A DNA stretch of 64,000 nt, taken from contig JAVKCD010000019.1 of assembly GCA_040222855.1 (NCBI GenBank), forward strand, positions 294,912 to 358,911, given 5' to 3'. Shown here piece after piece: positions 59,956-64,000 of this stretch (its first letter is position 1; each line of letters opens with the position of its first letter). The stretch comes from Phycisphaeraceae bacterium (GTDB lineage: Bacteria > Planctomycetota > Phycisphaerae > Phycisphaerales > Phycisphaeraceae). The position numbers and the translations under genes are program-made. The notes beneath the pieces are model-generated. The model was not told where the DNA came from and made no database searches. It saw nothing but the letters and a program-made list of their open reading frames with translations.

Positions 59956-60019
59956 CCCCCCCCGCACCCGCGCTCCATACCTCCCTCGCGCAACTGGGTG
60001 GGGGGGGCGGGGGGGGGGG
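59956..60019. repeat. C8...G8-C-G11 bracketed unit between ileS and HYExAFE gene
   Basis: C8 at 59956-59963 is followed by 36 bp and then G8, C, GG... that is G8 at 60000-60007 and G11 at 60009-60019. The G11 touches the stop codon of the gene at 60020. It has the same design as the unit at 33904-33979. Confidence 0.75.
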
Positions 60020-60568
60020 TTAAGCTTGCAGGAGCCGGCTGAGGGGTTGGCTCAGGCGGTCGAAGTCGGCTTTGCGGAGTGAGACGGTCCGCCAGCGTGA
60101 TGAGCGAGGCCGCATCGCTGCGGCGTAGTCGTCGAGCATGACCAGCGAGGGGGCGTACCAGCGCCCGCGGTGCTCGAAGACCTCGTGGAACAGCCCGTCT
60201 GCAGGGATGTCGTCCCACCAGTGCAGGAAGACGAAGGCCGCCCGGAAGCTTGGGCCGAACAGCTCCTGCCAGCGGGTCAGGCTCGATACATCGTCCTCGG
60301 TGACCCAGCACTCGAAGCGGCTGTGCCGGCAGGAGCGCCCCTTGACGTCCACCAGCAGGTTGTCGCCCGCTTCGGATTGGGTGTAGACGACAAAGTCGAA
60401 GCTCTTGAGGGGGGTGCCTTCGGTGGAGATGGAGGGTCGTTGTTGCGGGTCGAGCGAGGGGGCGGAACAGGGCGATCGGCGGGCTTCATCGACGGCGACG
60501 TATGGGGCGCTGAGATCGCGGAGGTAGGTCTCGAAGGCGCAGTCGTCGGGGAAGCGGCGGAGGACCAT
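60020..60568 (-). CDS. HYExAFE-like family protein, PD-(D/E)xK-type fold candidate
   Basis: The 182-residue protein starts MVLRRFPDDCAFETYLRDLS. 'CAFETYLRDLSAPYVAVDEARR' (10-31) is the HYExAFE start of a planctomycete-restricted family (usual YExAFExYLR). 'LKSFDFVVYT' and 'NLLVDVKGRSC' (near 55-80) give an Asp and then D-V-K, the pattern of the PD-(D/E)xK nuclease fold. Residues 32-52 'PCSAPSLDPQQRPSISTEG' look like an extra loop. Activity is not proven; an intact nuclease core is an inference. It ends at a G11 run directly after the stop codon. Divergent from the small gene at 60664. Confidence 0.78.
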   Translation of the reverse strand: MVLRRFPDDCAFETYLRDLSAPYVAVDEARRSPCSAPSLDPQQRPSISTEGTPLKSFDFVVYTQSEAGDNLLVDVKGRSCRHSRFECWVTEDDVSSLTRWQELFGPSFRAAFVFLHWWDDIPADGLFHEVFEHRGRWYAPSLVMLDDYAAAMRPRSSRWRTVSLRKADFDRLSQPLSRLLQA

Positions 60569-60663
60569 GAGGTAAGCGTATAGCGATGGGTGTGGATGAG
60601 CAAGGATTGATGATCTCTTGATGGATCGGAACGCGGTAGGATGCTGTGTTCAAGGAGACTCGG

Positions 60664-61014
60664 ATGCAACGACACGAAGATGGCCTGGTGGTCATCGCCT
60701 GCGACTTCACTGGCACCGACTGGGACGAAGAGATTCCCATGATCGAGGGTCACCACGGCTCGGTGATCTGTCTGGAGGGACTCGCTTTGGCCATCGACGG
60801 GGCGGCTGATCAGGCCGAGGGGTTTAGTTGCACGATGTGCCTGCGTGAGTTTGAGGCAGGCGACAAGGCCTGGCGACAGGAGAACCCGCCAGCCACGGCC
60901 AACCCGCACGCGGTGATCTGTTGGGACTGCATCCAGCAGGCCGACCGCAGCTTCGCCAAAGACCCGGACGTGGCCTGGGACCGCAAGATCGCCCCCACCA
61001 ACCGATGGCGCTAA
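60664..61014 (+). CDS. Hypothetical Cys-rich protein, zinc-binding candidate
   Basis: The 116-residue protein starts MQRHEDGLVVIACDFTGTDW; GGAG lies 6 nt before the ATG. It holds two CxxC pairs, 'SCTMCLREF' (near 56-64) and 'VICWDCIQQADRSF' (near 84-97), which together look like one zinc ribbon. 'EGHHGSVICLEGLALAIDGAAD' precedes them. The end is 'IAPTNRWR', overlapping the start of the next gene by 10 nt, so the two are coupled. The stop is followed by a C9 tract. Family unknown; it resembles Zn-ribbon proteins near planctomycete kinase genes. Confidence 0.72.
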   Translation: MQRHEDGLVVIACDFTGTDWDEEIPMIEGHHGSVICLEGLALAIDGAADQAEGFSCTMCLREFEAGDKAWRQENPPATANPHAVICWDCIQQADRSFAKDPDVAWDRKIAPTNRWR

Positions 61015-62846
61015 CCCCACCCCCCCCCACTAATCCGCCTCTGGGTTCCGCCGGTGCCGCTCATTCTCGGAATGGTGAAGGGGCTGATCTAAACCGGCAC
61101 CGTCTGCGTAAGGGCTTCTATGGGCATCTACTGGCGTTCGGGCTGGTGCTGCTGGTGAGTCTTCCGGGGCTGATTGTGGGGGTGGTGACGCCTCGGGAAT
61201 CGACGCATCACATGGAGCGACGGGTGCTGGTCTCTGCGGATGAGACCTGGCGTCGGGCCATCGGCGACGCGGATTTTGAGGCGATGGGCCTTGAGTCCTA
61301 TCTGATCCCGACGCTGAATGATGCGGATCGGATCATCAAGCCGCCACTGGCTGTGTGGCTGACACGGCTCGGCTGGGTGGGGGTGGATGGTCATCAGGCG
61401 GGGTGGTTCGAGCTGATGAGCCGGGCCCGGTGGGTCGCTATCGGGATGACCTGCGTGCTGCTACTTGGGACGTACCTGCTGGGCGTGAGTCTATGCGGGG
61501 GCCGTGGAACATCAGAGGCGAATGGGATGGTTGTGGGGATGCTGGCGGGGGCGAGCGTCGGCACGAGCCTGATCGTCCAGCGGTGGGGGCGGATCGCCGC
61601 GTACGACATCCATCTCGCGGGTTGGATCGCGCTTGGGCTGGGCTTGGCTTTGCTGGCTGCGCGTCCGGGGCGGGCAACGGCGCACCGTCACTGGCTCCTG
61701 CTTTCCGTCTTCGGGGGTGGCGGGTTGGGGTTCGCCTGGCTGAGCAAGGGGCCGATTGCGTTGCTGATGATGTTGGCGCCGCTGGTGGTGGTTGCTGTCG
61801 TCGATCGTGTTCGCTGGTCGAGGCATCTGGGGACGCTAGTGGTTGTTCTGATCACGGGAGCCTTTGTGGCGCTGCCCTGGTATGGCTACGTCTTCTGGCG
61901 GGTTGATGATGTGGGGGGTGAAGGCGGGGTGAGGGGGGTGGGGGGTGCTCTGCTTCGGGAGTACGGTGCCGATCGCAACGAAGCCTCGCCGGTGTGGACG
62001 TATCTGAGTCTGATGGCGTTGATGCTGCCGTGGTCGGTCTGGTTCGTCGGCGGTCTGCTGCTGCCGTGGCTGGGTGAATCGAAGAAACGGCTCTCGAAGG
62101 CGGGGCGCACGGCGTTGCTGATCGCGGGGGGCTGGCTGGTGGTCATCGTGTTGGTGATGTCGCTGCCCGAGGCCAAGCAGCAGCGGTACATCCTGCCGGT
62201 GCTGCCGGCCGCGGGGTTACTCGTCGGTCTTACGGCGGTGCACGCTCGGCGAGCCATGGCGGGCTGGGCATCGTGGCTGGCTCCTGTGCATGGCGTCATC
62301 GTGCTCGGCATGAGCCTGGCGGTGTACGGATTTGTGATCCTGTCGGCAGGGGATGAAGCCCTCGGGCTGAGTGATGCCCTCAAGGCGACCGTATGGGTCT
62401 ACGGCCTCGGGCTGGTCGTCGTGGCGGGATGGGTCGCGGCCTCGTGTTGGCGTCACGACAGCGTGATGATGCTGCGTCGCACGGCGTGCTGGGTCGGGCT
62501 GATGCTCCCGCTCTACTGGGCGGTCTATCTGCCCGTTGATGACCGGGCGGAACCCACGATCGCCAGTGGCGTTCTGGTGCGCGAGATGGCTGGCGACCAG
62601 CCGATCGCCTGGCTGAAGCTGGACGAAACCTCGGGCGACCCGGACGAGAAGATGATGGTGAGCCTCCGGCGTCTGATCCCCAAGGTGGGGCAGGCGGCCC
62701 TCGCCGAGCGATCTGGGCTGGTTGTGGCCAAGGATGATGATCGTCACGCGGAGCTGCTGGAGTCTGTGGGGTTCATAGCAGTGAGCGAGCCGATCGCCGA
62801 CCGTGGCAAGCCCATTCGGGTCTGGTCACGAAAAGCACTCGATTGA
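61005..62846 (+). CDS. Membrane glycosyltransferase, GT39/ArnT-like
   Basis: The 613-residue protein starts MALTPPPPTNPPLGSAGAAH at an ATG overlapping the preceding stop by 10 nt. The periplasmic loop after the first helix has 'HHMERRVLVSADETWRRA' and 'IKPPLAVWLTRLGWVG', the acidic-plus-KPPL motif of ArnT/PMT-type enzymes (D-E, then 'KPPL'). At least ten hydrophobic helices follow ('LALLAARPG', 'LLLPWLGESKK', 'YILPVLPAAGLLVGL' etc.). It should transfer a sugar from a polyprenyl carrier to lipid A or protein on the outer face of the inner membrane. The 'NEASPVWTYLSLMALMLPW' line is also typical. Subfamily not certain. Confidence 0.88.
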   Translation: MALTPPPPTNPPLGSAGAAHSRNGEGADLNRHRLRKGFYGHLLAFGLVLLVSLPGLIVGVVTPRESTHHMERRVLVSADETWRRAIGDADFEAMGLESYLIPTLNDADRIIKPPLAVWLTRLGWVGVDGHQAGWFELMSRARWVAIGMTCVLLLGTYLLGVSLCGGRGTSEANGMVVGMLAGASVGTSLIVQRWGRIAAYDIHLAGWIALGLGLALLAARPGRATAHRHWLLLSVFGGGGLGFAWLSKGPIALLMMLAPLVVVAVVDRVRWSRHLGTLVVVLITGAFVALPWYGYVFWRVDDVGGEGGVRGVGGALLREYGADRNEASPVWTYLSLMALMLPWSVWFVGGLLLPWLGESKKRLSKAGRTALLIAGGWLVVIVLVMSLPEAKQQRYILPVLPAAGLLVGLTAVHARRAMAGWASWLAPVHGVIVLGMSLAVYGFVILSAGDEALGLSDALKATVWVYGLGLVVVAGWVAASCWRHDSVMMLRRTACWVGLMLPLYWAVYLPVDDRAEPTIASGVLVREMAGDQPIAWLKLDETSGDPDEKMMVSLRRLIPKVGQAALAERSGLVVAKDDDRHAELLESVGFIAVSEPIADRGKPIRVWSRKALD

Positions 62847-62891
62847 CGGTAGAATGCTGTCCGGCTGAAGATCACGTATCGGGAGCAGTGT

Positions 62892-64000
62892 TTGGCTGAG
62901 ATGGACCCCGCTCAAGGGGGAGTGGAGCGACGCGCGGACGAACTGACCGTAGCGGTCTACGTCCACATGCTCGAACGCCGGTTGGCGGGCGAGCCTGTAA
63001 CACCCGAGCAGGCGCTTCGCCACGTTGAATCGACTCGTGGCTCGGTTCTGGAAGACCTGCTGCGATCGGCCGAAGCCGTCGTCGAGGCCTCCGAAGAAAC
63101 CACCTCACACGAGGCTCCCGAAGCGCCCGCTGTGGTGAAAGTGGCGGTCAGCCGGCAGGACCCGGCCGAGCCTTCGCCGACGCCAGAGAATCCTGAACTC
63201 CCTAACGCATCGAGTTCCCATGAGGACCCACAGATTCCCGCAGTTTCGCGTGTCGATCCGGTCAACACGACTCGGGTGATGGTCGGCGGGCTCCCGCTGG
63301 GCAAGCAGAGCCAAGCCGTTGAAGCCCTCGCTGTCGATCGGATCGTGGATGGCCGATACCGGCTGATGCAGTCGATCGCGGCTGGTGGGTTTAGCCGGGT
63401 TTACATGGCCGAGCGGGTGAGCACACACGAGGCGGTGATCCTCAAGTTTTTCGCACCCCCTTCTGAGGCCGATCGACCGGCTTGCGACGAACATTTCCGC
63501 GCGGAGGTCCGTGCCCTGGGTCGGCTCGACCACCCGGGTGTTGCGCACCTGCTCGACTCGGGTGTGTACGAAGGTTTGTATTACCTGGTGATGGAGTGCG
63601 TCCTCGGTGAGACCCTTAGAGCTCGCATGCGGCGCGACCCACGCCTTAATTTGTCCTGTTCGCTGGATGTGATGGTGCAGGCGTGCGAGGCTCTGGCAAG
63701 AGCGCACGAGCGAGGCGTGATCCATCGCGACATCAAACCGGAAAACCTGATGCTCGAGATGGAAGGCGAAGGCAGCTACCGGGTCCGACTGGTCGACTTC
63801 GGGCTGGCGATGGTGGAACTGTTTGAAGGCGATGGTGTTCTGCCAGAAGCCTTCGCGGGAACACCGCGGTACATGTCGCCCGAGCAGATCAGGCGTGAGG
63901 TGCTCACCGAGGCCTCCGACATCTTCAGCCTCGGGCTGGTCGCTTACGAACTCCTCGTCGGCGAGCACCCCTTCTCTCGGGACACGCCCGAGGAGACCAA
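62892..64000 (+). CDS. Ser/Thr protein kinase, Hanks type (3' end outside window)
   Basis: The frame is open from TTG 62892 (with GGGAG 6-7 nt before) or ATG 62901 (M-D-P-A-Q-G) to the window end; 369 codons are visible. Residues 1-140 are an acidic, Pro-rich N-terminal region with no known domain. The kinase starts near 150: 'DGRYRLMQSIAAGGFSRVYMAE', VILK (Lys) near 180, 'HRDIKPENLM' (catalytic Asp near 280), 'VDFGLAMVEL' in the DFG position, and 'GTPRYMSPEQIR' in the activation segment. The membrane segment and sensor common downstream in planctomycete kinases must lie outside. It follows the GT39-like gene by 45 bp. Regulates by phosphorylation; targets unknown. Confidence 0.9.
   Translation, partial: MAEMDPAQGGVERRADELTVAVYVHMLERRLAGEPVTPEQALRHVESTRGSVLEDLLRSAEAVVEASEETTSHEAPEAPAVVKVAVSRQDPAEPSPTPENPELPNASSSHEDPQIPAVSRVDPVNTTRVMVGGLPLGKQSQAVEALAVDRIVDGRYRLMQSIAAGGFSRVYMAERVSTHEAVILKFFAPPSEADRPACDEHFRAEVRALGRLDHPGVAHLLDSGVYEGLYYLVMECVLGETLRARMRRDPRLNLSCSLDVMVQACEALARAHERGVIHRDIKPENLMLEMEGEGSYRVRLVDFGLAMVELFEGDGVLPEAFAGTPRYMSPEQIRREVLTEASDIFSLGLVAYELLVGEHPFSRDTPEET

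Noticed and set aside
63105-63968. 287-codon minus-strand frame
   Set aside because: It lies opposite the kinase gene, which shows HRDIKPEN and DFG-type motifs; the minus frame has no recognisable domain.
1-64000. CRISPR arrays, insertion sequences, prophage or integrase modules
   Set aside because: No repeat-spacer pattern, transposase or phage protein is seen; the only tyrosine recombinase has the Xer housekeeping layout.

Overview
The window looks like chromosomal DNA of a planctomycete of the Phycisphaerae type (inference). The signs are several type IV-like prepilins of the planctomycete kind, PEP-CTERM proteins with RRR tails, a dockerin-pentapeptide fusion, a planctomycete-style ECF-like sigma factor, a HYExAFE-type protein, and a Gram-negative envelope set (LpxI, TolC-like lipoprotein, MurC, NagZ). 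There is no phage, insertion sequence or CRISPR array. Genes are GC-rich; three glycosyltransferase/methyltransferase genes (near 39-40, 49-50 and 51-52.5 kb) are visibly less GC-rich.

Layout. 1-9.2 kb: AsmA-like membrane protein (cut by the window edge), sigma factor, VOC protein, SpoU-type RNA methyltransferase, glycogen-synthase-like glycosyltransferase, lexA with an operator-like palindrome upstream, lpxI. 9.4-17.8 kb: PEP-CTERM protein, HhH-GPD DNA glycosylase, fatty acid desaturase, malQ, a GspG-like pilin, and a divergent pair (class IV aminotransferase / DUF1611) that suggests D-amino-acid metabolism. 17.8-31.1 kb: nagZ-TolC operon, leuC, two PEP-CTERM proteins, a prepilin, rdgB with a GH57 branching enzyme, murC. 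31.1-45.3 kb: tandem prepilins, xerD, a Met-type tRNA followed by two paralogous small genes (the second frameshifted), aldo/keto reductase, pterin dehydratase, SDR, UDP-xylose synthase-like epimerase, a glycosyltransferase, DUF501 gene, another prepilin with a structured leader, recO, a lipoprotein. 45.3-64 kb: valS, FkbM methyltransferase, serB, glycosyltransferase, ffh, an NtrC-type regulator with an ATPase-only kinase-like partner, ileS, HYExAFE protein, GT39-like membrane glycosyltransferase, and a Ser/Thr kinase cut by the window end.

How the genes fit together. The glycogen-synthase-like enzyme, GH57 branching enzyme and MalQ together imply alpha-glucan storage and turnover. MurC, NagZ and LpxI show peptidoglycan and lipid A metabolism. 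LexA, RecO, the DNA glycosylase and RdgB serve genome maintenance.

The most unusual signals are not genes: (1) conserved enzymes (MurC, ValS, IleS, SerB, RdgB) carry short in-frame expansions that begin or end in C or G homopolymers with related flanks, and similar tract-bracketed units lie between genes; (2) a dispersed hairpin family with a GGGTGCCACACTTTG-like core sits only between convergent genes here; (3) about 250 bp downstream of a prepilin hold at least six hairpins; (4) GC skew changes sign near 44.9 kb, as expected at a replication origin or an inversion boundary.
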